DNA of 64,000 nucleotides from Nocardia pseudobrasiliensis NBRC 108224. GTDB lineage: Bacteria; Actinomycetota; Actinomycetes; Mycobacteriales; Mycobacteriaceae. The position numbers were made by a program, and so were the translations under genes. Shown here piece by piece: positions 1 to 8,208 of the stretch. Under the pieces are notes generated by a model, which worked only from the letters and a program-made list of their open reading frames with translations, was not told the origin of the DNA and did no database searches. The DNA lies in NCBI RefSeq assembly GCF_001613105.1, contig NZ_BDBS01000004.1, positions 186,001-250,000 on the forward strand, given 5' to 3'. Position 1 is the first letter of the stretch. The number at the start of each line of letters is the position of its first letter.

Positions 1-250
1 CTTGCATTGGCGCGGAACACAATCGGTAACGCACCCGACGGCGCTCCCCCGGCTCGGCGGTCACCAGACCGGCCTCGGACAGCAGCGTCAGGTGTTTGGT
101 GATCGCCTGCCGGGTGATCGGCAATCGGGTCGCCAGATCGGTCGCCGTGGCGGGCCCGGCGGACGCCAGCGCGGCGAGAATCGCGCGCCGACTCGGGTCC
201 GCCAGGGCCACGAAGACCTGTTCGGCAATCGCCTCCCGATCAGGCCGCAT
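1..250 (-). CDS. ArsR-family winged-helix repressor (3' end beyond window)
   Basis: The visible product is a small helix-turn-helix DNA-binding protein. The segments FVALADPSRRAILAALA, ATDLATRLPITRQAITKHL and LLSEAGLVTAEPGERRR are the classic ArsR/SmtB layout: helix 1-2, recognition helix and wing. No metal-binding cysteine cluster is visible, as in ArsR members paired with SRPBCC genes. The ATG at 250 overlaps the end of the SRPBCC gene by 11 bases, so the two are translationally coupled. The gene runs off the left edge, so its C-terminus is unknown. It probably represses its own operon through the palindrome at 703-723 (inference). Confidence 0.85.
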   Translation of the reverse strand, partial: MRPDREAIAEQVFVALADPSRRAILAALASAGPATATDLATRLPITRQAITKHLTLLSEAGLVTAEPGERRRVRYRLCSAPMQ

Positions 251-674
251 CGAGGTAGCTGACCAGCTCGTCGAGCTCACTGCGCCAACCGCGGACATTG
301 CCCTCGAACGCCACTTTGTACGCGTCCTCCGCGAGCTGGGCGAAGCCGGATTCGACCACGGTCAGCCGGGTGCCCGACGACACCGGCTCCAGCGTGAACT
401 CCACATACGTTCGGCGCGGATCCTCTTCGGGCAGCCCGAAAATATGCCAGGTGAAGCCGAATACGCGCGGCTCCTCCACCCGCTCCACCCGCAGGTCGGC
501 ACGGTGCCCGCCCTCGTTCCAGCGCATCCAGCCCGTACCGCCCGGCCGCAGCTCGATACCCGCCTCATTACCGAACCACGTCCCCAGCCCCTCGGCCGTG
601 GTCAGCGCATCCCACACTTTCGCCGGCGGATGCGCCAGCTCGATCGTCCGCTCGATGCGATCGGGGAATCCCAT
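240..674 (-). CDS. SRPBCC (START/AHSA1-like) domain protein
   Basis: A protein of about 144 residues with the Activator-of-Hsp90-like SRPBCC signature: IERTIELAHPPAKVWDALT near the N-terminus, a WFG motif, and ...VVESGFAQL with a C-terminal helix ending in ELDELVSYL. These proteins bind hydrophobic ligands, and members partnered with ArsR repressors are common in actinomycetes; the ligand is unknown. The ATG at 674 is preferred over a GTG at 686 because GAGGTGG lies a few bases before it. It is the first gene of a two-gene operon with the ArsR regulator. Confidence 0.85.
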   Translation of the reverse strand: MGFPDRIERTIELAHPPAKVWDALTTAEGLGTWFGNEAGIELRPGGTGWMRWNEGGHRADLRVERVEEPRVFGFTWHIFGLPEEDPRRTYVEFTLEPVSSGTRLTVVESGFAQLAEDAYKVAFEGNVRGWRSELDELVSYLDAA

Positions 675-702
675 AAGCCACCTCACTTAGTCGCAACTTG
701 TT

Positions 703-723
703 GGTTGCAATAGTATTGCAACC
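703..723. promoter_or_regulatory. Perfect 21-bp palindrome, probable ArsR operator
   Basis: GGTTGCAATA-G-TATTGCAACC is a perfect inverted repeat 29 bp upstream of the SRPBCC start. A further partial repeat (GCAAC...GTTGC, from about 693) overlaps its left arm. The position fits an operator that overlaps the core promoter of the SRPBCC-arsR operon. Assignment to this ArsR protein rests on location only. Confidence 0.7.
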
Positions 724-749
724 ATCGGGTTGCGTCAATCGCGATCCCG

Positions 750-1637
750 TCAGAGCGGGCGCGGACCGAGATCGCCGATCACTTTGGCCAGCGCCCGAAT
801 AGGCTCGCTCTCGGCGTCGCCACGCCAGATGAGCGCATAGGGCAGCGGCGGCATGTCGGTGACGGGGATGAAGCGGATATTGGACATGCCCCAGTGCCGG
901 GTCACATGAGCGGGGAAGGTGTGCACGATATCGCCGGAGCCGACCATATCGATCAGATCGTCGGCATGCAGGGATGGCGTGCCGCGTTGGATCGGGCGAC
1001 CGGCGGGCGTGGTGAACGGCAGGTATCCCTCCTCCCAGTAGCGCACCGCGAGCGGCGCCATGGCGTGCACATAGTCGGCGGACTCCTCGAGCGTCACCGT
1101 TTTGCGGTCGGCGAGCGGATGATCGTCGGCGACCGCGAGCACTCGGGCGTCATGGAAAAGCGTCGGCCCGACCACGAAATCGGGTTCTCGCACGGGCAGC
1201 CAGAGCACCACGGCGTCGTATTCGCCACTGCGTAGCTGATCGAACGGATCGGTATAGTGCATGCGACGAAGTCGCAACTGCCACATCGGATGTCGTTCCC
1301 GGAACTCGTCCCAGAACGCGCGCAACTCGCTGATATTGAACGGCATCAGGCCCACGCGCAACACCGCGGTCTGCCCGGTGGCGGCCATTTTGGCGCGCCG
1401 CAGGCTGTAGGTGAATCCCTCGTAGTGCGGCAGCAGATCATTGCGCAGTTGTTCACCCACCGTGGTGAGCCGCACGCTGCGACTGCTCCGCTCGAACAGC
1501 AGCGCCCCGATCTGCCGTTCCTGCTTCTTGATCGCCTGGGTGATGCGCGCCGGTGTGACGTGCAGCCGCTCGGCGGTACGCCCGAAGTGCAGCTCCTCGG
1601 CGAGGGTCAAGAAGATCTCGATATCGCGCAGTTCCAC
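750..1637 (-). CDS. LysR-family transcriptional regulator
   Basis: A 295-residue LysR-type regulator. The N-terminal winged helix-turn-helix is MELRDIEIFLTLAEELHFGR...RLHVTPARITQAIKKQE, followed by an effector-binding domain of the periplasmic-binding-protein fold (from about residue 90). It is divergent from the MFS exporter at 1781, with 143 bp between them, the usual arrangement for a LysR protein controlling a neighbouring transporter. Effector unknown. The length is normal for the family. Confidence 0.92.
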   Translation of the reverse strand: MELRDIEIFLTLAEELHFGRTAERLHVTPARITQAIKKQERQIGALLFERSSRSVRLTTVGEQLRNDLLPHYEGFTYSLRRAKMAATGQTAVLRVGLMPFNISELRAFWDEFRERHPMWQLRLRRMHYTDPFDQLRSGEYDAVVLWLPVREPDFVVGPTLFHDARVLAVADDHPLADRKTVTLEESADYVHAMAPLAVRYWEEGYLPFTTPAGRPIQRGTPSLHADDLIDMVGSGDIVHTFPAHVTRHWGMSNIRFIPVTDMPPLPYALIWRGDAESEPIRALAKVIGDLGPRPL

Positions 1638-1780
1638 GAAGTTCCTGTCTCGCTTACTCCGCGGTTAATGCGGCATTGCTGTTTTCGTCGTTGTTCGGCC
1701 CGGCCGGGCTGACCATTCTAAAACCAGCCTCGCGGGTCAGCGTGAACCGCGGGGTTTCTCATGGATGAAGGAGTTTGCTC

Positions 1781-2989
1781 ATGGTGAGCGCTGTCGGTTC
1801 CCCGGCATTGGAATCCCCGCCCGAGCGGGTCTCGCTGCGCCGCTGGCTGGGTGTCGCGGCCGTGGCGACGGGCACGTTTTCGATGGTGACATCCGAGGCG
1901 TTGCCGGTGGGTCTGCTGACATCGGTCGGCGGGGCGCTCGACGTCTCCGAGGGCACGGCCGGACTGATGGTGACGGTGCCAGGCCTGGTGGCCTCGGCCA
2001 CCGCGCCGCTGCTGCCGGTGGCGATCGGCCGGTTGGATCGGCGGGTGGTGCTGCTCGGGCTGATCACCCTGATGGTCGGGGCCAATCTGATATCGGCGTT
2101 CGCGCCGAGCTTCGCCGTGCTGCTGGCCGCGCGTTTCCTGATCGGCATCGCCATCGGCGGATTCTGGGCGCTGGCGGCGAGTATCGCGGTGCGCATGGTG
2201 CCGGAGCGGTTCGTTCCGCGCGCGACGGCCATCGCCTTCGGGGGTGCGACCGCCGCCAATGTGCTCGGCGTTCCCGCCGGGACGCTGATCGGCGAATTGA
2301 CCGACTGGCGCGTCGCATTCGGCGTTCTGGGCGGGCTGGGCCTGGTGGTCGTCGTGGCGCTGCTGCTCCTGCTGCCGCCGCTGCCCGCGGCCGAGCCGGT
2401 GCGGCTGCGCACACTGGCCGAACAGTTCGGCAATCCGGTGGTGCGGGCCGGGGTGCTGGTCACCTTCCTGCTGGTGAGCGGGCACTACGCGGCCTTCACC
2501 TTCGTGAGCCCGATCCTGCAGGATGTGGCCGGGGTGGACAAGGCCATGGTCGGTCCGGCGCTGCTGGGCTTCGGAATCGCGGGCATCATCGGCAATTTCG
2601 TCACCGGCGCGCTGGGCGGGCGTGATATTCGCCGGACGCTCATCGCCATCGCCGGACTGCTGGCGGCCGTGCTGGTGCTGTTGGCGCTCGCGGGCGATAC
2701 CTCGACGGTGGGGCTGGGGCTGCTGATCGTGTGGGGCTTGGCCTTCGGCGGCATCCCGGTGGGTGTGCAGACCTGGATTCTGCGCGCCGCACCCGAATCC
2801 GCCGAGGCGGCAACGGCTTTGAACACGGCCATGTTCAATCTCGCCATCGCGCTGGGCGCGCTGTTCGGCGGCCTGATCGCCGACAATCTGGCACTGCGGG
2901 CGGTGCTGTGGTTCGGCGCGGTGGTGGGTGGACTCGCCGCGGTGGCGGTGTGGAGCACCCGCAACGCTCGGGTCGACGCGGAGCTCTGA
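1781..2989 (+). CDS. MFS transporter, DHA1-type efflux permease
   Basis: A protein of about 402 residues with roughly 12 hydrophobic segments. It has the family signature AARFLIGIAIGGFWALAAS near helix 4 and the MFS loop motif RLDRR between helices 2 and 3. It resembles the AraJ/NepI-like drug and metabolite exporters of the DHA1 group. The ATG at 1781 follows GAAGGAG with a 7-base gap. The two flanking LysR genes (750, divergent; 2991, 1 bp downstream) suggest control by one or both. Substrate unknown. Confidence 0.9.
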   Translation: MVSAVGSPALESPPERVSLRRWLGVAAVATGTFSMVTSEALPVGLLTSVGGALDVSEGTAGLMVTVPGLVASATAPLLPVAIGRLDRRVVLLGLITLMVGANLISAFAPSFAVLLAARFLIGIAIGGFWALAASIAVRMVPERFVPRATAIAFGGATAANVLGVPAGTLIGELTDWRVAFGVLGGLGLVVVVALLLLLPPLPAAEPVRLRTLAEQFGNPVVRAGVLVTFLLVSGHYAAFTFVSPILQDVAGVDKAMVGPALLGFGIAGIIGNFVTGALGGRDIRRTLIAIAGLLAAVLVLLALAGDTSTVGLGLLIVWGLAFGGIPVGVQTWILRAAPESAEAATALNTAMFNLAIALGALFGGLIADNLALRAVLWFGAVVGGLAAVAVWSTRNARVDAEL

Positions 2990-2990
2990 C

Positions 2991-3947
2991 GTGCCGATGA
3001 CGAATTTCGGTGCGGAGGAATGGGATCGGCGGCTGCGCGAACCGATAGCACGTGATGCGTTGCCGGAGTTGAATATTCGACTGCTTCAGTCATTCCTGAC
3101 GGTTGCGGTGGAAGGCAATATCACCCGGGCGGCGTCGCTGCTGCACATCACCCAGCAGACACTGTCGGCCCAGATCCGGCAGTTGGAGCGCACCCTCGGC
3201 GCGCCGCTGCTGGTCCGCGGTTCGCGCGGGGTGCGGCCGACCGAGGCCGGACAGGCGTTGGCGGCCGGGGCGCAGGCCCTGATCGATGATTGGGTGACGC
3301 TGGCTGAACGGGTGAATTGCGTTGCAGGACAATCGATCAACCGGCTGCGCGTGGTGTGCTGCCCCTGTCAGACAGCGCCGTTCCTGATCCGGGTGGCCGA
3401 CGGCCTGGAGGTGGCGGTGCCTGGCCTGCGGGTGGACCTGGTCAGCGTGCGGACCATGCCGGAGGGACTGCGGGCCCTCGAATCGGGACGGGCGGATGCG
3501 GGCTTCGGCTGGCTGCCCCTCGACGGAACCCGGCTGCGGCACACCGTCATCCAATCCGAACCGTGGGTGGCGACGGTATCTCGCGACCATCGGTTCGCGG
3601 ACCACGACGCGCTGGTACTGGCCGAGCTGGCCGCGGATCCGGTGGTGCTTCCGGCGATCTTCGCCTCCGCCGCCGCCGAACGCGGCTGGGTCGATGCCCT
3701 GCGGCCCGGGCGGTCGATGCGCGATCCGGCGGTTCTGGATGTGGAGGACGGTCCGATCATCGCGGCGCGGCGGCAGGGAATCTGGCTGGCCCCGGAATCC
3801 ATGGCCCGGCGGCACGCGGACAGCGGTTCGCATGTACTGCCGGTGGCCGACGCGCCCCGGATCGACTCGGTCGTCATGTGGACCGACCAGGCCCCGGAGG
3901 CGCTGGTGGACGAGTTGGTCACCACGGCGCGCGGGGTGGTCTCGTGA
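2991..3947 (+). CDS. LysR-family transcriptional regulator
   Basis: A LysR-type regulator of about 318 residues. The HTH region is LNIRLLQSFLTVAVEGNITRAASLL...QTLSAQIRQLER, and the substrate-binding domain follows. The start is set at GTG 2991, one base after the MFS stop, because GGAG at 2980-2983 lies 7 bases before it; the ATG at 2997 is the alternative. It is cotranscribed with the exporter. Its N-terminal extension of about 23 residues before the HTH is longer than usual. Confidence 0.9.
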   Translation: MPMTNFGAEEWDRRLREPIARDALPELNIRLLQSFLTVAVEGNITRAASLLHITQQTLSAQIRQLERTLGAPLLVRGSRGVRPTEAGQALAAGAQALIDDWVTLAERVNCVAGQSINRLRVVCCPCQTAPFLIRVADGLEVAVPGLRVDLVSVRTMPEGLRALESGRADAGFGWLPLDGTRLRHTVIQSEPWVATVSRDHRFADHDALVLAELAADPVVLPAIFASAAAERGWVDALRPGRSMRDPAVLDVEDGPIIAARRQGIWLAPESMARRHADSGSHVLPVADAPRIDSVVMWTDQAPEALVDELVTTARGVVS

Positions 3948-4069
3948 CACGGGCGAGCTGGCGTCAAAAACCGTGTTTGTCGCTGGCACCGGAAAAGATT
4001 GTTTTTCCGGCGGTTTCGAGCTCGACAGAATCGTCTGGTCACCGTCTCTTCACTTTCGAGGATGTGCCC

Positions 4070-4459
4070 ATGCCGATTCGCAGTACCGCCGAGGTCATGG
4101 ACCTGTTCAACCGCGCCTTCGTCGAGCGCGCGCCCCAGCTGCTCGACGATCTGATCGACGAGCACTGCGTCATGGAATCGGTCCAACCCGCGCCGACGGG
4201 TGAGCGCGTGGAAGGCGGTGCGGAATGCCTGCTGTGGTGGAAGACGCTGGTCGAGGACGATTCGACGCAGTTCCAGCCGCAGGAGGTCATCGTGGCCGGT
4301 GAGCGCGCGACCATTCGCTGGCAGTACCGCTTCGGTCCCGGCGTCGACGACTGGGTGGAGGGCGTGAATCTCATGCGCGTACATCTGGGTCGCATCGTCG
4401 AGGCGCTCGGCTACAGCAAGACCGCCGGTGAGGTGCCGTTGGCCACCGACGCCGCGTAG
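4070..4459 (+). CDS. SnoaL/NTF2-like nuclear transport factor 2 fold protein
   Basis: A 129-residue protein with the SnoaL-like pattern: AEVMDLFNRAFVERAPQLLDDLI, then a conserved Trp-rich core (ECLLWWKTLVEDD) and WQYRFGPGVDDWVEG...RVHLGRIVEALGY. The family is a cone-shaped alpha+beta barrel used by small isomerases, cyclases and hydrolases, or simply for ligand binding; no specific reaction can be assigned. The ATG at 4070 has GAGGA 7 bases upstream. A strong hairpin follows the stop. Confidence 0.8.
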   Translation: MPIRSTAEVMDLFNRAFVERAPQLLDDLIDEHCVMESVQPAPTGERVEGGAECLLWWKTLVEDDSTQFQPQEVIVAGERATIRWQYRFGPGVDDWVEGVNLMRVHLGRIVEALGYSKTAGEVPLATDAA

Positions 4460-4466
4460 GTCGCGT

Positions 4467-4508
4467 CGACGAAGGGACCGCATCTTGGGGGGTGCGGTTC
4501 CTTCGTCG
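4467..4508 (+). terminator. Strong hairpin terminator after the SnoaL-like gene
   Basis: CGACGAAGGGACCGCA pairs with TGCGGTTCCTTCGTCG: a 16-bp stem with one G-T pair around a 10-base loop. It begins 7 bases after the stop codon and ends 21 bases before the next start. There is no U-run, as is common for actinobacterial terminators. Confidence 0.75.
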
Positions 4509-4529
4509 CGTGGCCGATAGGCTGGCGAC

Positions 4530-5876
4530 ATGCCCGATCGCATGCATCTGCTGCCGACCACCGACGAGATGCTGGCCTGGATGGAAACCATTGTGGCCGA
4601 GGGTATTCGACGACCCGGATATCCGGCCGACGAATCGGTGCGGCACTGGCTCGTCGAGCGGCTGCGCGGGCTCGGCTGCGCGGTGCGCACCGAACCGGTC
4701 GAGGTGCCCCGCTGGCTGTCCGGCCCGGCCACATTGACCGTCCGCTCCGACGACGATCCCGGCCGGGAGATCCTCGTACGCGGATTTCCCCTACCCTTCA
4801 GCGCACCGTCGGCGGCCACAACCGGGCCGCTGGTCCGAATGACCGAGGAAATCAGCGTGCCGCCGGGCTTTCTCGCGGTCGACGAGGTCGGCCTCGTCGA
4901 AGCTCCCGTCTCCGCGCTGCGCGATATCGCGATCAGCGCCTACGACCCCGACGGCGAATTCGACACCCTGGTCCAGACCTGGCCGTTCGGACCGCGCATG
5001 CACCAGGTCGCCGAGCCCGCGATCGCCGCCGGAGCGGCCGGATACCTCGGTGCCACAACCGGTTTCCCGTGGGAGACCTGCGAATACTACGTACCCTACG
5101 ACGGCGTCCGCCGACCGATCCCCGGCATGTGGATGACGCGGTCGGACTCGTTGCGGGTGCTCGACATGATGGCGCACGGCCCCTGCACCGGCGTGCTGGC
5201 CACCACCTGCGAAACCACCGACGCCACCACCGAGAACATCATCGCCACCCTGACCGGCGCCTCCGATCACTGGGTCATCATCGGTTCGCACCACGACGCG
5301 CCCTGGGCATCCGCGGTCGAGGACGCCTCGGGCATCGCCCTGGTCCTCGCCGCGGCCACCTACTGGTCCCGAGTGCCGGTGGGCGAGCGACCGCACAACC
5401 TGCTGTTCCTGCTCAACGGCGGCCATATGGCCAACCTCGCCGGTATTCGCGCATTCGTCGACCGCCACCGCGACGACCTGCTCCCGCACGTGGTGGCCGA
5501 ACTACACCTCGAACACGCCGCACGCCAATGCCGCCCGGAGGACGGGAAACTCGTTCCGACCGCCGATCCGGAGGTCCGATGGTGGTTCACCAGTCCCGAA
5601 TTCCAGGACGTGGTCCGCGACGCCGTCACCGAGCAGCGCTTGCGGCGCTCGCTGATCCTCGCGCCCGACGCGATGTTCCCCGAACCGCCCACCGACGGCG
5701 CGCATTTCCACCGCGAGGCAATTCCCCTGGTGCAACTCATCACAGCGCCGCCCTATCTGTTCGACGCCTGCGACACGATGGACAAGGTCGATGCCGAGGG
5801 TCTGACACCGATCAGTCGCGCCGCGGTGCGGATCGTCGCGGCGACCGCGGGATGGAGTCCGCGCCGCGGCCGTTGA
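4530..5876 (+). CDS. M28-family peptidase-like protein with altered active-site ligands
   Basis: A 448-residue protein resembling M28 (aminopeptidase Y/PSMA-type) zinc peptidases. Residues about 250-266 read GSHHDAPWASAVEDASG, matching the HxD...DNASG first metal motif, and the end carries DACDTMDKVD, matching the conserved DT.D.vD tail. However, the catalytic/metal Glu-Glu pair expected in FxxxxxEExGLxGS aligns with NGGHMANLAGI, and the final His aligns with Phe. It may be an inactive or re-purposed member. An N-terminal region of about 220 residues with a PA-like insert precedes the core. No signal peptide is visible. Confidence 0.7.
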   Translation: MPDRMHLLPTTDEMLAWMETIVAEGIRRPGYPADESVRHWLVERLRGLGCAVRTEPVEVPRWLSGPATLTVRSDDDPGREILVRGFPLPFSAPSAATTGPLVRMTEEISVPPGFLAVDEVGLVEAPVSALRDIAISAYDPDGEFDTLVQTWPFGPRMHQVAEPAIAAGAAGYLGATTGFPWETCEYYVPYDGVRRPIPGMWMTRSDSLRVLDMMAHGPCTGVLATTCETTDATTENIIATLTGASDHWVIIGSHHDAPWASAVEDASGIALVLAAATYWSRVPVGERPHNLLFLLNGGHMANLAGIRAFVDRHRDDLLPHVVAELHLEHAARQCRPEDGKLVPTADPEVRWWFTSPEFQDVVRDAVTEQRLRRSLILAPDAMFPEPPTDGAHFHREAIPLVQLITAPPYLFDACDTMDKVDAEGLTPISRAAVRIVAATAGWSPRRGR

Positions 5877-5912
5877 ATTACGCTGAATGCTTTCGTGACG
5901 AAGGGTGCTCGG

Positions 5913-6938
5913 ATGGCGAAGGATTGGGCGGAGGAGGCGCGGTCGCTCGTCGAGGACGTTCTCGGCAAACATGCCGCCGAGGTCGACCGGACCGGCCGGA
6001 TACCGGGAGAGAACTTCGATGAACTCGCTCGGCGCGGGTTCTACGGATTCCTCCTCGAGGAGGGGATCACCCCGCATGCGGTGATCGACACCGCCTCGAC
6101 CCTCATCGCGGGCTGTCTGTCCACCGGATTCGTCTGGGCCCAGCACACCGGCACCCTGCGCCGACTCGCCGTCAGCGGCAATACGGCACTGCGCGACCGC
6201 TACCTGGCCCCGATGGCGGCGGGCGAATTCCGGTGCGGGGTCACCTATGCCGGGACCTATTCTCCCCCAACACTGTTCGCCGAACGCGACGGCGACGATT
6301 TCGTCCTGTCCGGCCGAGCGCCGTTCGTCACCGGATGGGGCCATATCCATGGTCTCGGCGCATCGGTTCGAGTACGCGGGGACCAGGAATCACTGGCCTC
6401 ACTGTTGATTCCGCTCGAGGAGGTCGACGGCCTGCATCCGCGCAGGCTCTCGCTCATCGCCGCCGACGCCAGCGCCACAGTCGAACTCACCGTCGACGGC
6501 ACCCGGGTGCCCGCCGACTATCTCATCGACATCAAACCGATAACGGGTCCCGATCCGAATCGGCTGCTCCTCGCCGACTGGACCAATGGGGTTCTCGCAC
6601 TCGGCATTCTGGCCCGAAATCTCACGGAACTGCGCGCCCTCGGCGACGACGCCCTCGTCGCCGCGCACGAGACCCGATACGAGCTGCTTCGCGACCGATT
6701 CGTGCCAGCGCTGGGGAACGCGGACCTGACCTACTCGCTGCGCGCGGATATCTCTCACGCGAACCTCGCCGCGGCCGCGGCCGTCATGGTCGCGACCGGC
6801 AGTAGATCCTTGGACCCGCATTCGACAGCGGCCCGCCTGTACCGGCAGGCCGCCTTCGGATTGGTCTGCACCACAACACATCCCATCAAGCAGCAGTTGC
6901 TCGCCGAGCTCGAACCGGGGCAGTCAGCTCATGGTTGA
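5913..6938 (+). CDS. Acyl-CoA dehydrogenase-like flavoprotein
   Basis: A protein of about 341 residues with the ACAD fold layout: an N-terminal helical part (FDELARRGFYGFLLEEG), a middle beta domain (FRCGVTYAGTYSPPT...DFVLSGRAPFVTGWG) and a C-terminal helical bundle. It is shorter than typical ACADs (about 380) and lacks an obvious catalytic Glu motif, so it could be a flavin monooxygenase-type or divergent member. The ATG at 5913 is preferred over GTG 5895 because of AAGGG upstream. It is 36 bp downstream of the M28-like gene and overlaps the convergent SDR-like gene by 15 bases. Confidence 0.75.
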   Translation: MAKDWAEEARSLVEDVLGKHAAEVDRTGRIPGENFDELARRGFYGFLLEEGITPHAVIDTASTLIAGCLSTGFVWAQHTGTLRRLAVSGNTALRDRYLAPMAAGEFRCGVTYAGTYSPPTLFAERDGDDFVLSGRAPFVTGWGHIHGLGASVRVRGDQESLASLLIPLEEVDGLHPRRLSLIAADASATVELTVDGTRVPADYLIDIKPITGPDPNRLLLADWTNGVLALGILARNLTELRALGDDALVAAHETRYELLRDRFVPALGNADLTYSLRADISHANLAAAAAVMVATGSRSLDPHSTAARLYRQAAFGLVCTTTHPIKQQLLAELEPGQSAHG

Positions 6939-7583
6939 TACGGAGCCTTGAACGTAGGCCGCGTGTGGTGATACGAGGAACCGCACAGCCTCCGCGATCG
7001 CATCGGATTCACCGCCGCCGTCCAGATCCACGGAATTGATCCGCACACCCCGCGGGCCGTATTCGGCAGCCCACAGCCGGATCAACGAATCCAGTGCCGC
7101 CACCGCGGCCCGCACCGCATTCCCCAGTCCCGCCATGCCGTCCAGACCACCCACATTCACGACCGCGCCCCGGCCGCGTTCGGCCATCACCGGCGCGAAC
7201 GCACCCGTCAACAGAAACGGCGTCTTCACAATCAGATCGAACGCCGTATCGAACGCGTCCTCGGGCAAACCGTAATCCGCTTCCCCCGCAACATTGACCA
7301 GTACCTCGAGCGGCTCACCCACCAGCAACCGGAACACCTCGATGACCAAGCGATCCACCGCGGCCGAATCAGCAAGATCCGCCACAACATCCACCGCGCG
7401 ACCCCCGACCCACTCGATCAATTGCCGAGTCTCCCGCGCGCTCGCGCCGTCGCGCCCACACACCACCACCGAATACCCGTCCTCGGCCAACCGCAAGGCG
7501 ATCTCACGACCGGCTCCCCCCGCCGAGCCGACGACCACCGCCCAGGAACCCCGGCCGCGACCACCCTGTGTTTCTCGAAACAT
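6924..7583 (-). CDS. SDR-fold protein without the YxxxK catalytic motif
   Basis: A 219-residue Rossmann protein of the short-chain dehydrogenase/reductase family. The nucleotide-binding loop GSAGGAGREIALRLAEDGYSV and the helix region RLWAAEYGPRGVRINSVD are clear. At the place of the catalytic YxxxK it reads NAVRAAVAAL, so both Tyr and Lys are missing, and the NNAG motif reads NVAG. A close paralogue at 14207-14938 is degenerate in the same way. It may bind a nucleotide or partner without redox activity (inference). Confidence 0.8.
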   Translation of the reverse strand: MFRETQGGRGRGSWAVVVGSAGGAGREIALRLAEDGYSVVVCGRDGASARETRQLIEWVGGRAVDVVADLADSAAVDRLVIEVFRLLVGEPLEVLVNVAGEADYGLPEDAFDTAFDLIVKTPFLLTGAFAPVMAERGRGAVVNVGGLDGMAGLGNAVRAAVAALDSLIRLWAAEYGPRGVRINSVDLDGGGESDAIAEAVRFLVSPHAAYVQGSVSTMS

Positions 7584-7629
7584 CTGACGCCTCTTCTCAA
7601 CTGGCGGGGATCGGTTCGCAATGGCTCGC

Positions 7630-8160
7630 TCAGGCGCGAGCCGCGGAGACCGGTTGTTCGGTGGTGGCCAGCCGCTGCGCGCGGCGGGCGAGGACGATCA
7701 TGACCGCGGGAAACAGCAAGTCGCACACCAACACTCCACCGGTATTACCAGGCTGGTGATCACCGTGCGCGAACCACTGAAAGACATGACCGACAAGCGC
7801 ACCCCACAGGAACATGCCCGCACCCAGGCCCACGGTGATCCGCTCGCGCGCGGTCGCCGACGACGACGCCGCACGGAAACCCATCACGGCCAGACCCAGA
7901 TTGGCGAACGCGATCTCGAACTGGAACGCCGACGTATCGAAGCCGATCGCCTCGGCCATCTTCGTCGGAATCGTCAGAAAGGCGATCGTCATCCAGAGGC
8001 TGCCGCACCCCAGCGCGGCCACCGCCCACCACCGCTGCCACGTCTCCAACGCGGCCTGCCGAGACGGGCTGTGCCGCGTGCGGATCAGCGCACCGACGAC
8101 CGCGATCACGATCCAGATCAAGGGAAGTGCGGACTGGGCCAGGAAGGACATCTCGTTCAT
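7630..8160 (-). CDS. Four-helix integral membrane protein (DUF6790-like)
   Basis: A 176-residue protein with about four to five hydrophobic helices (residues about 7-27, 45-65, 80-100, 115-135, 145-160). It contains the conserved-looking segments PTKMAEAIGF and LWGALVGHVFQWFAHGDHQPGN. It resembles the small uncharacterised DUF6790 membrane family; function unknown. It lies between the SDR-like gene and a perfect palindrome at 8175-8190 that covers its promoter region. Confidence 0.75.
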   Translation of the reverse strand: MNEMSFLAQSALPLIWIVIAVVGALIRTRHSPSRQAALETWQRWWAVAALGCGSLWMTIAFLTIPTKMAEAIGFDTSAFQFEIAFANLGLAVMGFRAASSSATARERITVGLGAGMFLWGALVGHVFQWFAHGDHQPGNTGGVLVCDLLFPAVMIVLARRAQRLATTEQPVSAARA

Positions 8161-8174
8161 ACCTCAATGTTGCA

Positions 8175-8190
8175 TGGTTAATATTAACCA
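8175..8190. promoter_or_regulatory. Perfect 16-bp palindrome upstream of the membrane protein gene
   Basis: TGGTTAATATTAACCA is a perfect inverted repeat 15 bp upstream of the start at 8160. It is very AT-rich against the surrounding GC-rich DNA. A second small palindrome, TCAAGACTTGA (8192-8202), is adjacent. It is probably the operator of an unidentified repressor; the GntR gene next to it ends at 8209 and is a candidate. Confidence 0.6.
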
Positions 8191-8208
8191 GTCAAGACTT
8201 GATTGAAC

